Source: Campylobacterales bacterium (GTDB taxonomy: Bacteria > Campylobacterota > Campylobacteria > Campylobacterales > Sulfurovaceae). From it: DNA of 53,302 nt. The notes under the pieces were generated by a model, which saw nothing but the letters and a program-made list of their open reading frames with translations, was not told the origin of the DNA and did no database searches. Both the position numbers and the translations under genes were made by a program. How positions within the stretch are numbered: the stretch's first letter is position 1; the number at the start of each line of letters is the position of its first letter. This document shows positions 1 through 9,973 of this stretch, piece after piece. The stretch is taken from positions 1 through 53,302 of the forward strand of contig JACXUM010000022.1 of assembly GCA_014763895.1 (NCBI GenBank), given 5' to 3'.

Positions 1-360
1 AGTACCTTCCCAGATACCGTGTTTTGTACAGTAACCGTGTGCTACAAGGTTCAATTTCTTACCTGTTGGAATGATGGTAAAAGTTGTTGTGTTGTGTGCT
101 TTAGTATTTCCCAATGTACCAGGAACGTAAGTTGCTTTAGCCAACATAGTATCACCGTCAAATAATGTAACTGATTCAATATAGTGATCGAAATCATCCG
201 GGTGAGTATACTCGTTACCCATTTGTACAGTTACTTGGAACGGCTCACCTTTTTTTGCAGTGTCTGCACAGTGGATGAATGGTGAATGTCTATCGATAAG
301 ATCTTTTTTTGCTTCTCTTTCGACAGTGTCGATATCTACATATTTATTGATTTTTGGCAT
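1..360 (-). CDS. Superoxide reductase (neelaredoxin/desulfoferrodoxin type), 3' end cut by window
   Basis: The gene reads leftwards from ATG at 360 and runs off the window after 120 codons. The visible protein has the superoxide reductase fold signature: an early HSPFIHCAD segment, a central HPDDFDHYIE segment, and near the cut edge HGYCTKHGIWEG, which carries the Cys and His ligands of the mononuclear iron centre. The desulforedoxin-like N-terminal CxxC domain is absent, so this is the short neelaredoxin class. It would reduce superoxide to peroxide in the cytoplasm. The start is supported by AAAGGA about 7 bases upstream. A TATAAT-like -10 lies at 392-397 (minus strand), but I see no good -35 at the right distance. 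Family membership is clear; the C-terminus is not seen. Confidence 0.88.
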   Translation of the reverse strand, partial: MPKINKYVDIDTVEREAKKDLIDRHSPFIHCADTAKKGEPFQVTVQMGNEYTHPDDFDHYIESVTLFDGDTMLAKATYVPGTLGNTKAHNTTTFTIIPTGKKLNLVAHGYCTKHGIWEGT

Positions 361-445
361 CTTTCTTTCCTTTTAATTTAATTGATAAAAAATTATACCA
401 TAAAAAATATTAAATAGGACAAAATCTATCTTATTTTTGTCAATT

Positions 446-880
446 TTATTCTTTCAGGTTACTTTGTGCCCATTTTTTGATTGTATTTCTTTGAGCCTGC
501 GTCAGTTTAGCTTCTTCATGCATACTTAGATATATTGGCATAGGCATACTGTAATTGATCGTTTTAATGATCCCATCATAGATCTTTTGTTGCTTCTCTT
601 CATCATAGTTGTTCCATTCCTGGAAATTCAGCCAAGCACGACCATCTTTGATATGGCTTCGAACCTCCCATGAGATCGGCGCGATATTGTTATACCAAGG
701 CATTTTAGTTTCATAGGAGTGACAGTCATAACAGGAGGTTTTTAGCATACTCATGATCTCTTGCGGTGCTTGTATTTCATTTTTGGGATCGATATGTGAG
801 GGAGGATTGGGGATATCGATCCTGATGGCTTGCAACAGCAATAATGCACCAATTATCCATGCAAAAATTATTTTAATCAT
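446..880 (-). CDS. Haem-binding domain protein (cytochrome c-like), periplasmic
   Basis: A protein of 144 residues. The open frame extends further upstream, but the ATG at 880 follows an AAGGT ribosome site and begins a hydrophobic N-terminus (MIKIIFAWIIGALLLLQA) that fits a signal peptide or anchor. A single haem c site, CYDCH, follows at about residue 50, and the C-terminal half is rich in Trp, Tyr and Met. This matches the small haem-binding domain family of periplasmic cytochrome-like proteins. It probably takes part in electron transfer or peroxide handling. Its gene lies between superoxide reductase and sdhE on the same strand, but the gap to each is too large to claim one transcript. 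The redox partner is unknown. Confidence 0.75.
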   Translation of the reverse strand: MIKIIFAWIIGALLLLQAIRIDIPNPPSHIDPKNEIQAPQEIMSMLKTSCYDCHSYETKMPWYNNIAPISWEVRSHIKDGRAWLNFQEWNNYDEEKQQKIYDGIIKTINYSMPMPIYLSMHEEAKLTQAQRNTIKKWAQSNLKE

Positions 881-971
881 ACTTTCTACCTTGTTTTTTG
901 CTGCATTATAGTAAAAGAAGGTAAATGAAGAATGAAAAGACTCTACCCGCAAAGGGGTAGAAAAGTAAAAA

Positions 972-1859
972 TTATGCAGTATATAAGTGTTTTGCTTTGC
1001 TAACGTGGTATTTAAGACCGATCTCTTTTTCTGTACATCCAAGTGCCAATGCAACCATTTGCGGCATATGCAGTACAGGCAGTTCGATATCACGGCCCAT
1101 TACTTTTCCGATACTATCTTGGTATGTATCCATTTTGAGGTGACAAAGCGGACACGGGGTTACCATCAAATCCGCATTGTTATCAAGTGCATCCAAAAGA
1201 GCGTTACCTGCAAGGATTTCAGATGTATGGTTTGCTTGCAGCTCTACGTGGAAACCGCAACATTTGTTTTTGCTAGCATAGTTTACCGGATGACCTTCAA
1301 GTGCGGCGATGAGACTGTCAAGTGAAGTAGGGTTATATGGATTCTCTCCGCCATTGCTTTCATGTTGAAGTTCTGAAGGTCTGATGTTGTGACATCCGTA
1401 GAATGGTGCAATGTTAAATCTGCTGAGAGGTGTTTTTACTCTATCTTTGATATTCTCAAGACCATAATCTTCGATCAACGCGTACAAGAAGTGCTTAATT
1501 TGGGAAGTTCCTTTGTACTCAAGTCCAACTTCTGCAAGTTTTTCATTGACTCTTGCCCTATATTCAGGATCATTATCAAGTTTATGCTTTGTCATAGCAG
1601 AATTGATCTGACAGGTATTACAGATAGTGATCATCGTAAGTCCCAGTTTTTCTGCATAACAGATATTTCTAGCATTGAGTACATGCGCCAAGAATTCATC
1701 AAAATCCTGAAGGTGGCTTGCACCGCAGCAGCTTGCTTCTTCAAGGATCGTGATTTTGATACCGAGTTTCTCTGCTACAGCGAGTGTAGATGAGAGAAGT
1801 TCAGGAGTCGACTGCTTTGCAGTACATCCTGTAAATAATGCATAATGTAATTGGCTCAT
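972..1859 (-). CDS. sdhE: Succinate dehydrogenase/fumarate reductase subunit E, CCG-domain (HdrB-like)
   Basis: A protein of 295 residues starting at the ATG at 1859. The longer frame to 1916 overlaps sdhB and lacks a ribosome site, while TAAGGAG, which overlaps the sdhB stop codon, sits 6 bases before this start. Two cysteine-rich CCG repeats are visible: CCGASH near residue 44 and CCGFHVE in the C-terminal half, each with partner cysteines (ICNTCQ; TPCPLC). This is the HdrB-type subunit that replaces the usual haem-b membrane anchor in non-classical Sdh (SdhABE) or methylmenaquinol:fumarate reductases (MfrABE). It likely carries an unusual Fe-S cofactor and mediates quinone interaction at the membrane. 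It is the last gene of an A-B-E operon. Confidence 0.9.
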   Translation of the reverse strand: MSQLHYALFTGCTAKQSTPELLSSTLAVAEKLGIKITILEEASCCGASHLQDFDEFLAHVLNARNICYAEKLGLTMITICNTCQINSAMTKHKLDNDPEYRARVNEKLAEVGLEYKGTSQIKHFLYALIEDYGLENIKDRVKTPLSRFNIAPFYGCHNIRPSELQHESNGGENPYNPTSLDSLIAALEGHPVNYASKNKCCGFHVELQANHTSEILAGNALLDALDNNADLMVTPCPLCHLKMDTYQDSIGKVMGRDIELPVLHMPQMVALALGCTEKEIGLKYHVSKAKHLYTA

Positions 1860-1869
1860 CTGGTTCTCC

Positions 1870-2859
1870 TTACAGTTTATTTGTTTGTGAAATTTCAATG
1901 AGTTTCTTAACTTCATCTAGGTTTTTGATCTTTGGAATACTATTGATAAATGGAATTCCTGAATGCCAATGAATCTTACCGCTCTTCATCATTTTCAGTG
2001 CAGTTGGAAGATGTTTGTACATACCAAGCATTCCCTCAGAGTAGAGTACGATATCTGCTTCATCAAGGTAGCCTGTTTTCTTCATACCTCTGAGGAAACC
2101 TTCTGCGTGACGTGTCGCGACGTTACTTTGGGCTACACCTTGCTCGAACTGAAGGTTGTGAAGTTTCATGATCTTTTCGATCGGATTGACATCTTTTGGA
2201 CATGCTTCAGCACACTCATAGCACTTCACACAATCCCATACACCTTGACCAAGTTGCGCGGTCATCTCAAGTCTTTCTTGACCTGAATTATCTCTTGGAT
2301 CAACGGTAAATCTATAGGCAGCAGCAAATGCCGCCGGGCCAAAGAATTCGCTGTTCGCTTCAAGAGCAGGGCAGGCATAGTGACAGTTTCCGCACTGGAT
2401 ACAGTAATCAGCATCCAAAATGTTTTCCACCTGTTCTTTTGTCATGTGTGTTTCATGTGTCGGATGAGGATCTACGTTACCGTTGACATAAGGCTTGATC
2501 GCGTTATGTTTGTCCCAGAAATCTTTTTTATCGATGATCATATCTTTGATCGCACGTTTTTTGCTTTGCGGATCGAAGATCAACTCTTCACCGAAAAGCT
2601 TGATCATATCATAGGCATTTTCTTTGCAGGAAAGTACCGGTTTTCCATTTACTTTGATTGAACATGATCCACAGATACCGTGTCTGCATGATCTTCTGTA
2701 AGAGAAACTTCCATCGTGTTCCCATTTGATACGGTTAAGAAGGTCTAGGATAAGTTCGTCTTTACCAACTTCCATCTCATACGTTTTATAGTAAGGAAGA
2801 TAATCTGTCTCAGCATTGAATCTAAACGCTTTTATCGTTATTTTTTTTGTTTCGCTCAT
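1870..2859 (-). CDS. sdhB: Succinate dehydrogenase/fumarate reductase iron-sulfur subunit
   Basis: The ATG at 2859 is preceded by TAAGGAG overlapping the sdhA stop, with 6 bases of spacing. The protein has 329 residues, longer than the roughly 240 of classical SdhB. The N-terminal 2Fe-2S ferredoxin part shows CRHGICGSC and a later cysteine (SCKE). The C-terminal part has the 4Fe-4S and 3Fe-4S motifs CIQCGNCHYACP and CVKCYECAEACP. The extra C-terminal tail of about 90 residues is typical of the SdhABE/MfrABE group. It passes electrons from the flavin subunit to SdhE. Confidence 0.93.
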   Translation of the reverse strand: MSETKKITIKAFRFNAETDYLPYYKTYEMEVGKDELILDLLNRIKWEHDGSFSYRRSCRHGICGSCSIKVNGKPVLSCKENAYDMIKLFGEELIFDPQSKKRAIKDMIIDKKDFWDKHNAIKPYVNGNVDPHPTHETHMTKEQVENILDADYCIQCGNCHYACPALEANSEFFGPAAFAAAYRFTVDPRDNSGQERLEMTAQLGQGVWDCVKCYECAEACPKDVNPIEKIMKLHNLQFEQGVAQSNVATRHAEGFLRGMKKTGYLDEADIVLYSEGMLGMYKHLPTALKMMKSGKIHWHSGIPFINSIPKIKNLDEVKKLIEISQTNKL

Positions 2860-2869
2860 CACTATCTCC

Positions 2870-4582
2870 TTAATATGATCTTTCTTTTACTTCAAATTTA
2901 CCAAGTACGACATCCGCATACTCTTGTGTGATGTTGAAATCTTTATCCATATAAGCATAAGTATGTTTTAGGAACTTTTCATCATCTCTTTGAGGAAAAT
3001 CTTCACGGAAGTGTCCACCACGGCTCTCTTCACGCGCCAATGCACCTTCTACGATGAAAAGGCTGTACTCTAACATATGCCCAAGTTCGATCGCTTCCTG
3101 AATCTCAGTGTTATAAACAGAAGATTTATCTTGAACACGGATCTCTTTGTAACGCTTCAACAGCTCTTTGATCTTCTCTTTTTGTCTACTCAAAGATTCT
3201 GCCGTCCTAAAGACACCAGCATCTCTTGTCATACTCTCCTGAAGCTCTTCTCTAAGTTTTGCAACTTTTTCGTTACCGTTGTTTGTTTTTACCCACTGAT
3301 ACTCAGCGATGAATGCAGCGGCATCTTGTTCAGTTGCAGGTCTAAGCTCAAGATTGCCAAGGTCTTTAACTATATTTTCCCCCGCATGTCTACCAAAAAG
3401 TAATGCTTCAAGTACAGAGTTTGCACCAAGTCTGTTCGCTCCGTGTACAGATACACATGAACATTCACCAGCCGCATAGAAACCTTCTACCAACTCTTTA
3501 GGGTTTTTGCGTACATGACAGTTGATGTCTACCGGGATACCGCCCATAGAGTAGTGAGCTGTAGCAGCGATATGGATAGGCTCTTTGAGCATATCCTGTC
3601 CAAGGAACGTGATCGCAAGTTCTCTAAGCTCAGGAAGCCTTGTAAGGATGATCTCCGGATCAAGGTGAGTCAGGTCGATGCTTACGGCATCCTTGTTAGG
3701 ACCTACACCTCTACCTTCCCTGATCTCTTGCATGATCGCACGGCTTACAACATCTCTGGATGCAAGTTCAAGTGCATTTGGAGCGTATTTCTCCATAAAT
3801 CTTTCGCCCTCTGAATTATAAAGACGGCCCCCTTCACCACGTGCCGCTTCAGAGATAAGGATACCTGAACCGCCAAGCCCGCTTGGGTGGAACTGTACGA
3901 ACTCCATATCCTCAAGCGGAAGTCCGTGACGCGCCACGATAGAGAGTGAATCTCCCGTATTGGCATGGGCATTTGAGTTGATCTTATAGGCTCTTGCGTG
4001 TCCACCTGTTGCGAACATAGTAGCTTTTGCATTGAAGATGGCAAATTTCGAATCCCTTATGTTGAAAGCGACGACACCCGATACTTTTCCATCCTTGTAG
4101 ATAAGATCACCTGCGTACCATTCATCGAAAACTTCAACATCTTCTCTGACACATTGCTCATAGATCGTCTGAAGCAGGGTAAGGCCTGTTCTGTCTTTTG
4201 CATAACAGGCTCTTGGCTTTGACTGTCCACCAAAAGGACGGATTGCGATGTCACCTTTGTCATCTCTTGAGAAAACAGCACCCATTTGTTCTGCCCATCT
4301 GATCGTTTCAGGTGCTTTGGTACACATCAACTCTACACAGTCCTGGTCAGCCAGATAATCACTACCTTTTACAGTGTCAAATTCATGAAGCTCCGTTGAA
4401 TCACCTTCTCCAAGCGCTGCGTTGATTCCACCTTGTGCCGCACCTGAATGGCTTCTTAGAGGGTGAAGTTTCGTGATTACGGCAGTTTTTTTACCTGCAG
4501 CCGTCAATTCACGTGCTGCAGCAAGTCCTGCAAGTCCCGCACCGACAATCACTGCATCGTATTGATAGATCTTAACATCCAT
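2870..4582 (-). CDS. sdhA: Succinate dehydrogenase/fumarate reductase flavoprotein subunit
   Basis: A protein of 570 residues. The Rossmann FAD motif [12 protein letters not shown] lies near the N-terminus, followed by the flavin attachment segment [15 protein letters not shown], in which the His before SGAAQ is the expected covalent FAD site. [21 protein letters not shown] and GGIPVD form the substrate site, and [18 protein letters not shown] is the C-terminal FAD loop. There is no twin-arginine signal, which separates it from the periplasmic MfrA enzymes and places the active site in the cytoplasm. It starts the sdhA-B-E operon and is divergent from thiL across 115 bases. Whether it works mainly as succinate dehydrogenase or as fumarate reductase cannot be read from sequence. 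Confidence 0.93.
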   Translation of the reverse strand: MDVKIYQYDAVIVGAGLAGLAAARELTAAGKKTAVITKLHPLRSHSGAAQGGINAALGEGDSTELHEFDTVKGSDYLADQDCVELMCTKAPETIRWAEQMGAVFSRDDKGDIAIRPFGGQSKPRACYAKDRTGLTLLQTIYEQCVREDVEVFDEWYAGDLIYKDGKVSGVVAFNIRDSKFAIFNAKATMFATGGHARAYKINSNAHANTGDSLSIVARHGLPLEDMEFVQFHPSGLGGSGILISEAARGEGGRLYNSEGERFMEKYAPNALELASRDVVSRAIMQEIREGRGVGPNKDAVSIDLTHLDPEIILTRLPELRELAITFLGQDMLKEPIHIAATAHYSMGGIPVDINCHVRKNPKELVEGFYAAGECSCVSVHGANRLGANSVLEALLFGRHAGENIVKDLGNLELRPATEQDAAAFIAEYQWVKTNNGNEKVAKLREELQESMTRDAGVFRTAESLSRQKEKIKELLKRYKEIRVQDKSSVYNTEIQEAIELGHMLEYSLFIVEGALAREESRGGHFREDFPQRDDEKFLKHTYAYMDKDFNITQEYADVVLGKFEVKERSY

Positions 4583-4697
4583 AGCTACTATGTCCTTTTA
4601 AGTAAATTTGCTTTTATTATATCGGTTGGTCAATATTAATTTCTTTAATATTTCCTTTAAAATAATGAAATGCATTCAATTATGTTACAATTTTGCA

Positions 4698-5525
4698 ATG
4701 AAAAAAATAGACAAAGAACAATACCTTATCAATAAATTAAGTTCTGATTATATCGGAGATGATGCGGCGGTCATCGGAGATACGCTTTACAGTATGGATG
4801 CTTTTTTTGAAGATGTCCATTTTAAACGTGACTGGATGAGTATGCAACAGATTGGCAGAAAAGCAATGCTGGTCAACCTTTCAGATGCAATCGCCATGAA
4901 TGCCATGCCGCAGTATGCATTGGTAACAGTTTCACTTCCAAAAGAGATATCAACAAATGAGATCGATGAGCTATTGCAGAGTCTTGAAAAAACTGCAGCA
5001 GAATATGGCTGTCAGATCATTGGAGGCGATACAATCGGAGGTGATAAACTCCATCTCTCCATCACCATTGTTTCCAAAAGCGACAATCCACTTTTAAGAA
5101 AAGGGCTTAAAGAGGGCGATCTTCTAGCCTTTACAGGTAAACTCGGGGAGAGCAAACGTGATCTTGAACGACTTTTCAAAGGTGAAAAAATTGAACCGGA
5201 TTCGCGCTTTTTTGAACCGGTTTTAAGAAGAGAGTTTATCGAAAGTTCCAGACCTTTTTTACATGCTGGGATGGATATCTCGGACGGATTGTTCTGCGAT
5301 ACGAACAAGCTATTGGATATTAATAAATATGGAATGAATGAGATTTTTCCCATAAGGCATGAAATTGGCCTAAGCGGGGAAGAGTACGAGATGTTGATCG
5401 GTTTTGATCCAAAGTATCTGAACATCCTTGAAAAGATAGCCAAAGAGACTAACACAACGCTCACGGTTTTTGCCAAAGTCATGGACAATCGACATCGATA
5501 TCCATGTCTTAGCCATCATTTTTGA
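4698..5525 (+). CDS. thiL: Thiamine-monophosphate kinase
   Basis: The ATG at 4698 was chosen over an upstream in-frame one at 4608, because the intervening residues are low-complexity and fall in the divergent promoter region. The protein is 275 residues, shorter than the roughly 320 of the E. coli enzyme. ThiL/PurM-fold features are visible: GDDAAVI near the N-terminus, AMLVNLSDAIAMNAMP, IIGGDTIGG with the metal-binding Asp, a glycine-containing segment LLAFTGKLGESK, and MDISDGL. It phosphorylates thiamine phosphate to thiamine diphosphate, the cofactor that the 2-oxoacid oxidoreductase at 36 kb needs. It appears to be a single gene. Confidence 0.85.
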   Translation: MKKIDKEQYLINKLSSDYIGDDAAVIGDTLYSMDAFFEDVHFKRDWMSMQQIGRKAMLVNLSDAIAMNAMPQYALVTVSLPKEISTNEIDELLQSLEKTAAEYGCQIIGGDTIGGDKLHLSITIVSKSDNPLLRKGLKEGDLLAFTGKLGESKRDLERLFKGEKIEPDSRFFEPVLRREFIESSRPFLHAGMDISDGLFCDTNKLLDINKYGMNEIFPIRHEIGLSGEEYEMLIGFDPKYLNILEKIAKETNTTLTVFAKVMDNRHRYPCLSHHF

Positions 5526-5600
5526 TAGCAATCGTAACACTTCTTTTATTGAATCTTTAACCAAAAAATATATTTAATTTCCTTAATAATATCATTATGT

Positions 5601-5622
5601 ACTGTTATCACTTTGTAACAGT
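5601..5622. promoter_or_regulatory. Perfect 7-bp inverted repeat upstream of pstS
   Basis: ACTGTTA and TAACAGT are exact inverted copies separated by 8 bases, lying 74 bases before the pstS start and 76 bases after the thiL stop. No T-run follows, so it is a poor terminator. It could be an operator controlling pstS. It does not match the direct-repeat Pho box known from Campylobacter. Confidence 0.4.
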
Positions 5623-5695
5623 ATTGATTTAAAATGCCTCCGATAAATGTAAAGTATGATCTTATTGTTTATTAAGATTTATCAGGAGTGCGATT

Positions 5696-6703
5696 ATGAA
5701 AACAAAATTATTTTATCGGTTAATATTGGTATCGATACTGACAGCTACAAGTCTATATGCAAATAGCAGCATCTCCGGAAGAGGAGCATCTTTCCCTTCT
5801 ACGGTTTATATAGATTGGGCAGAAGCATATGAAGAAGCCACGGGAAATAAGATCCATTATTCACCTACAGGTTCAGGGGATGGAATTATTTCTATTAAGA
5901 GACGTATGGTAGATTTTGGAGGGAGTGACAAACCATTACAGCCTTGGAGATTGGAAAGATACAATCTTTCAATGTTCCCGACTATCATAGGAAGCATTGT
6001 TCTTGCCTACAATATACCAGGGATCAAGGATAATGAGTTAAAATTAAGTGAAAAAGCGATAGCTGCTATTTTTTCCGGTGAAGCAAAATATTGGGATGAT
6101 CCTGTCATTAAAGCACATAATTATGCTTTGTTATTACCCCATAAGCGAATAAAAGTCGCTGTTCGTTCAGATGAATCAGGAACGACATTCAATTTTACCT
6201 ATTATCTTAGAAAAATTGATTATGATCATTTTCATAAGGCTTCGACCAAGTTTGATTGGAAGGCTGAAACGATCGAAGGTAAAGGAAACGGTGGTGTATC
6301 CGACAATATTAAAAATAATGAATACGCTATAGGATATATCGAATATTCCTACAAACAAAAAGAAAATCTCAGTGCTGCGACTGTTGAAAATAAAGCAGGA
6401 CATTGGATTTCACCGAGTATCAATGCATGCAAAGATGGTGCACAATACAGTAATATGCATATGAATAATGATTTTTTTGCCATGATCACGTACCCTGAAG
6501 GGGAAACATCATATCCGATCATTGCAACTTCATTTATTCTGCTGCCAAATGAGAAAAAAGGTTCCAATGGTGAGATTATTGCATTTTTTAAATGGGTTTT
6601 TGAAAACGGTGAGGATATAGCAAAGAAGCATGGCTATGCATTTTTGCCCAAAAGCACCATCGAAGAAATCAAGTTCTATTGGAAGTCTAAAAAACTCTTA
6701 TAG
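5696..6703 (+). CDS. pstS: Phosphate ABC transporter substrate-binding protein
   Basis: A protein of 335 residues with a clear signal peptide (cleavage probably after SLYA near residue 22). The PstS phosphate-binding loops are visible: GRGASFPS at the N-terminus of the mature protein, SPTGSGDGI, DFGGSDKPL, and RSDESGTTFNFT. AGGAG lies about 8 bases before the start. It would bind phosphate in the periplasm for PstCAB, but no pstC, pstA or pstB lies in the window, so this is an orphan binding protein. An inverted repeat at 5601-5622 may control it. Some orphan PstS proteins act in sensing rather than transport; that cannot be decided here. Confidence 0.9.
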   Translation: MKTKLFYRLILVSILTATSLYANSSISGRGASFPSTVYIDWAEAYEEATGNKIHYSPTGSGDGIISIKRRMVDFGGSDKPLQPWRLERYNLSMFPTIIGSIVLAYNIPGIKDNELKLSEKAIAAIFSGEAKYWDDPVIKAHNYALLLPHKRIKVAVRSDESGTTFNFTYYLRKIDYDHFHKASTKFDWKAETIEGKGNGGVSDNIKNNEYAIGYIEYSYKQKENLSAATVENKAGHWISPSINACKDGAQYSNMHMNNDFFAMITYPEGETSYPIIATSFILLPNEKKGSNGEIIAFFKWVFENGEDIAKKHGYAFLPKSTIEEIKFYWKSKKLL

Positions 6704-6765
6704 AACGCTTTTTAAGTCATTAAAGTATATAGTGTCATTCTAAAAATTTAAAAGTGACTGTTTTT

Positions 6766-7836
6766 ATGAAACCTATTTATCCGCTTAATGTCAAAAATGA
6801 CTTTGTCTTTAACTCTTCTGCTCGTGATTTTACTGTTGAAGAGATCCCTTTGTACGATTTTACAGGGGAGGGGGAGCATCTGGTTCTTAAAATCCGTAAA
6901 AAAGAACTGACCACATGGGAGATGCTCGATATCATTTCTGGATTTGTAGGCATCAAACGCCGTGATATCGGGTATGCCGGTCTCAAAGACAAACATGCGA
7001 TGACGATTCAGCACATCTCATTGCCTGCGAAATTTCAAGAAAGGCTCTCCTCTTTTTCTCACGAAAAGATCAAGATCCTTGATATGATGCGCCATAACAA
7101 TAAGATTCGCGTAGGGCATCTCAAAGGAAATCGTTTCAATATTCGTCTCAAAAAAGTTTTAGGCGTACAGAAAGACAAGCTGGACTCTGTTTTGAAATGG
7201 ATCAAGGCTAACGGTGTGCCTAACTATTTTGGAAATCAGCGTTTTGGCACAGATGGAACCAACTGGATAGACGGTAAAAAACTGCTATCGGGTGAACTGA
7301 AGATCAGAGATAAAAAAACGCGCGAGTTTTTGCTGGGATCGTACCAAAGCTACCTTTTCAACCAATGGCTGGCAAAAAGAATGGAGCTTAACCTGCTTTT
7401 GGAAAAGTTCAGCGAAGAGGAGACTGAGCAGGTCATGAAACTTCCTTCCGGCTCTCTCAAAGGGGTGAAGTCCCAGCCAAATTTCTATAAACTGGTTGAA
7501 GGTGACCTGATGATGCATTACCCATATGGAAGGCTTTTTGAAGTAGAAGACCTGGAGAGTGAAGCCAAACGTTTTGAGACCAAAGATATTGCCCCTACAG
7601 GCTTGATTCCCGGAAGCAAGACCAAAAGAGCGACAGGTGTGGCAGGAATGATAGAAAAAGAGTTCGATGTAGAAATGAAAGAGTTTGGAGCCAGACGATA
7701 TGCGTGGATACAGGTAACCGAGATCAAAAAGAACTATGTTGAAGAAAAAGCCCATTACGAACTGAGCTTTGTTTTGCCTAAAGGCTCTTATGCAACCAAT
7801 ATTTTGGATGTGCTCAGAGGAAGCAATCAGTTATAA
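6766..7836 (+). CDS. truD: tRNA pseudouridine(13) synthase
   Basis: About 356 residues from the ATG at 6766; a GTG at 6754 is an alternative, and neither has a good ribosome site. TruD hallmarks are present: an N-terminal DFTVEEIPLY segment, GYAGLKDKHAMT with the catalytic Asp of the GLKD motif, KGNRFNIRL, and NYFGNQRFG. It isomerises U13 of tRNA-Glu. The stop is 23 bases from the convergent murA stop. Confidence 0.93.
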   Translation: MKPIYPLNVKNDFVFNSSARDFTVEEIPLYDFTGEGEHLVLKIRKKELTTWEMLDIISGFVGIKRRDIGYAGLKDKHAMTIQHISLPAKFQERLSSFSHEKIKILDMMRHNNKIRVGHLKGNRFNIRLKKVLGVQKDKLDSVLKWIKANGVPNYFGNQRFGTDGTNWIDGKKLLSGELKIRDKKTREFLLGSYQSYLFNQWLAKRMELNLLLEKFSEEETEQVMKLPSGSLKGVKSQPNFYKLVEGDLMMHYPYGRLFEVEDLESEAKRFETKDIAPTGLIPGSKTKRATGVAGMIEKEFDVEMKEFGARRYAWIQVTEIKKNYVEEKAHYELSFVLPKGSYATNILDVLRGSNQL

Positions 7837-7859
7837 AAACTGATTTTCCTTATTTAAAA

Positions 7860-9128
7860 TTATTTGACCTCTTTTTTTCGAATGATATCTGCGCCCAGGG
7901 CAGAGAGTTTTCCTTCAAGGTTATCATAACCTCTATCCAAATGGTAGATACGGCGTACATTCGTTGTTCCTTCTGCTACCAGTGCTGCTAAAACCAATGC
8001 CGAGCTGGCTCTTAGATCTGTTGCCATAACATCTGCGCCATAAAGCTTGTCTACACCTTTGACGGCTGCAATATTTCCTTTTAGCCAGATATCTGCTCCC
8101 AAACGGTTGAGTTCGCTTACATGCATGAAGCGGTTTTCAAACAAACGTTCTTCAATGATACTTTCCCCTTTCGCCATAACTGCAAGTGCCATGAGTTGAG
8201 CCTGCATGTCAGTCGGAAAGCCAGGATATTCGATCGTAATGATGTTAACAGGTTTGAGTTCCTTGGGAGGGTAGATCGTAATACGATCATCTTCGGTTTC
8301 AAATTTACATCCCATCGCTTCAAGTTTATCCATCGTCGCACGGATATGTTTTTCATTGACTTTTTCAAGCATGATTTGGGAAGCTGTGATAGCTCCGGCA
8401 CATAGATAGGTTCCTGCTTCGATACGATCAGGAATGATCTCGACGGGTTTAAATGTGAGAGGCTCTCTGTCTGTTCCGTGGATGATCAATTCATCCGAAC
8501 CTATCCCCTCTATCTGTACTCCGGCATCCCGTATCATCTCACACAACTGCACCACTTCGGGTTCTTTTGCCGCATTGATGATCGTCGTTACGCCTTTGGC
8601 AAGAGCAGCAGCCATTACGATATTTTCCGTACCACCTACCGTAATTTTGTCAAATACGATCTTGGCCCCGTGAAGCCCTTCATGTGCTTCTGCACGAACA
8701 TAGCCGCCTTTGATCTCGATCTTTGCTCCCATTGCTTCCAGCGCTTTAAGGTGTAGATCAATGGGACGCTGGCCGATAGCACACCCTCCCGGCAAACTCA
8801 CTTCACATTCGCCAAATCTGGCAAGCAGAGGCCCTAAGACCAAAATCGAAGCTCTCATTTGCGCAACGATTTCATAAACGGCTTTTGTCGATATGATAGA
8901 ACCGTTATTGATCTTGGCTGTCGTTCCTTCGTGTTCGACTTTCCCGCCAAGCATCGTTAAAAGTTTAAGCAGGGTACGGATATCTACGACATTGGGCAGA
9001 TTAGTAAGTGTTACATCTTTGTTACTGAGCAGCGTTGCTGCAATGATCGGCAATGCCGCATTTTTGGCTCCGCTGATCGTCACAGTTCCACTTAGTTTTT
9101 TCCCGCCTTGTATCTGTAGATAATCCAT
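7860..9128 (-). CDS. murA: UDP-N-acetylglucosamine 1-carboxyvinyltransferase
   Basis: A protein of 422 residues, the usual length. SGAKNAALP at the N-terminus is the substrate loop, and [14 protein letters not shown] contains the active-site Cys (about residue 116), which is the fosfomycin target. The C-terminal [13 protein letters not shown] and [11 protein letters not shown] segments are canonical. It transfers enolpyruvate from PEP to UDP-GlcNAc, the first committed step of murein synthesis. It is divergent from the gene at 9353 across a 224-base AT-rich gap that must hold both promoters. Confidence 0.96.
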   Translation of the reverse strand: MDYLQIQGGKKLSGTVTISGAKNAALPIIAATLLSNKDVTLTNLPNVVDIRTLLKLLTMLGGKVEHEGTTAKINNGSIISTKAVYEIVAQMRASILVLGPLLARFGECEVSLPGGCAIGQRPIDLHLKALEAMGAKIEIKGGYVRAEAHEGLHGAKIVFDKITVGGTENIVMAAALAKGVTTIINAAKEPEVVQLCEMIRDAGVQIEGIGSDELIIHGTDREPLTFKPVEIIPDRIEAGTYLCAGAITASQIMLEKVNEKHIRATMDKLEAMGCKFETEDDRITIYPPKELKPVNIITIEYPGFPTDMQAQLMALAVMAKGESIIEERLFENRFMHVSELNRLGADIWLKGNIAAVKGVDKLYGADVMATDLRASSALVLAALVAEGTTNVRRIYHLDRGYDNLEGKLSALGADIIRKKEVK

Positions 9129-9352
9129 TTTTTATCAATCCCTTGCATATATTTTAGATGTGATTCTATCTAAAGTATGGTTAAGCCAAGAAATCAATAA
9201 AAACATACTAATCAATATGAACTTCTAAGCAGTTTTAAAATTAATTAATAAAAAATTTGATATTATTCACTATGATTTAAGAATTCATCCTGTAAAATAT
9301 TTTCTAATATGTATCTTTCGATATCGGACAATGTACGATTATAAGGGAAACG

Positions 9353-9904
9353 ATGTCAAACAGTTTAGATAAACTCAAAGCACTTACCAGCCGGCTGGAA
9401 GACAAACTTGCAGAAAAAGGGAAAGTTCCCTCTGCAGAACCAAAACCCAGCGTCATACCTATAGAAGAACCACTGGCCACTAAACCTGTATCTGTGGTCC
9501 AAAGTGAATTTGGAAATGTACGTAGCGTCAATATGGAGCGACTCAAAAATCTCTATGAAAAACTGGGTATCGCTGAAAAATCTCCTGATTTTGAAAATAT
9601 CTTTATCTATAAAGCCATGAATCTAAGTGGTATCGGCTTGAAAGAAGATGATTTTGGAGAGGTTAGAGAAGGCAAATATGTGCAGATTATTGCCATCACC
9701 TATGAACCGGATAAAAACGGAAAGAAAAAGGCTAAAAACATCTCACTGGGTTATTTTGGTAAAGCAGAGATACTTGAGAGTAGCCTCAAAAAAAAGATCA
9801 TAGAATTTGTTTTAAGATGGAGATACGAAAAAGCATTCCAAAACTTAGAACACTATAAAGATTTGATCGCAAAAATCGAACAGCCGGTTGATACTTTATT
9901 TTAA
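9353..9904 (+). CDS. Conserved hypothetical protein
   Basis: A protein of 183 residues that I do not recognise. The start is well placed after AAGGG (5 bases). The N-terminus is a short amphipathic, possibly coiled-coil helix (KLKALTSRLEDKLAEK) followed by a Pro-rich linker. A folded, mixed charged domain begins around residue 60, and the C-terminal third looks helical. No signal peptide or membrane segment is seen, so it is cytoplasmic. It sits 69 bases before another small unknown and the UvrD-like helicase on the same strand, so a DNA-related role is possible but not shown. Confidence 0.7.
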   Translation: MSNSLDKLKALTSRLEDKLAEKGKVPSAEPKPSVIPIEEPLATKPVSVVQSEFGNVRSVNMERLKNLYEKLGIAEKSPDFENIFIYKAMNLSGIGLKEDDFGEVREGKYVQIIAITYEPDKNGKKKAKNISLGYFGKAEILESSLKKKIIEFVLRWRYEKAFQNLEHYKDLIAKIEQPVDTLF

Positions 9905-9973
9905 AATACTCTCTTCTTAAATATTTTTTGTTACAATCCTCTTTCTAAATTTCAATTCCAAAAGAGGTATATC

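Noticed and set aside
5601-5622. Palindrome upstream of pstS considered as a Pho box or a terminator
   Set aside because: Campylobacter Pho boxes are direct repeats of other sequence, and no T-run follows for termination. It is kept only as an unassigned inverted repeat.
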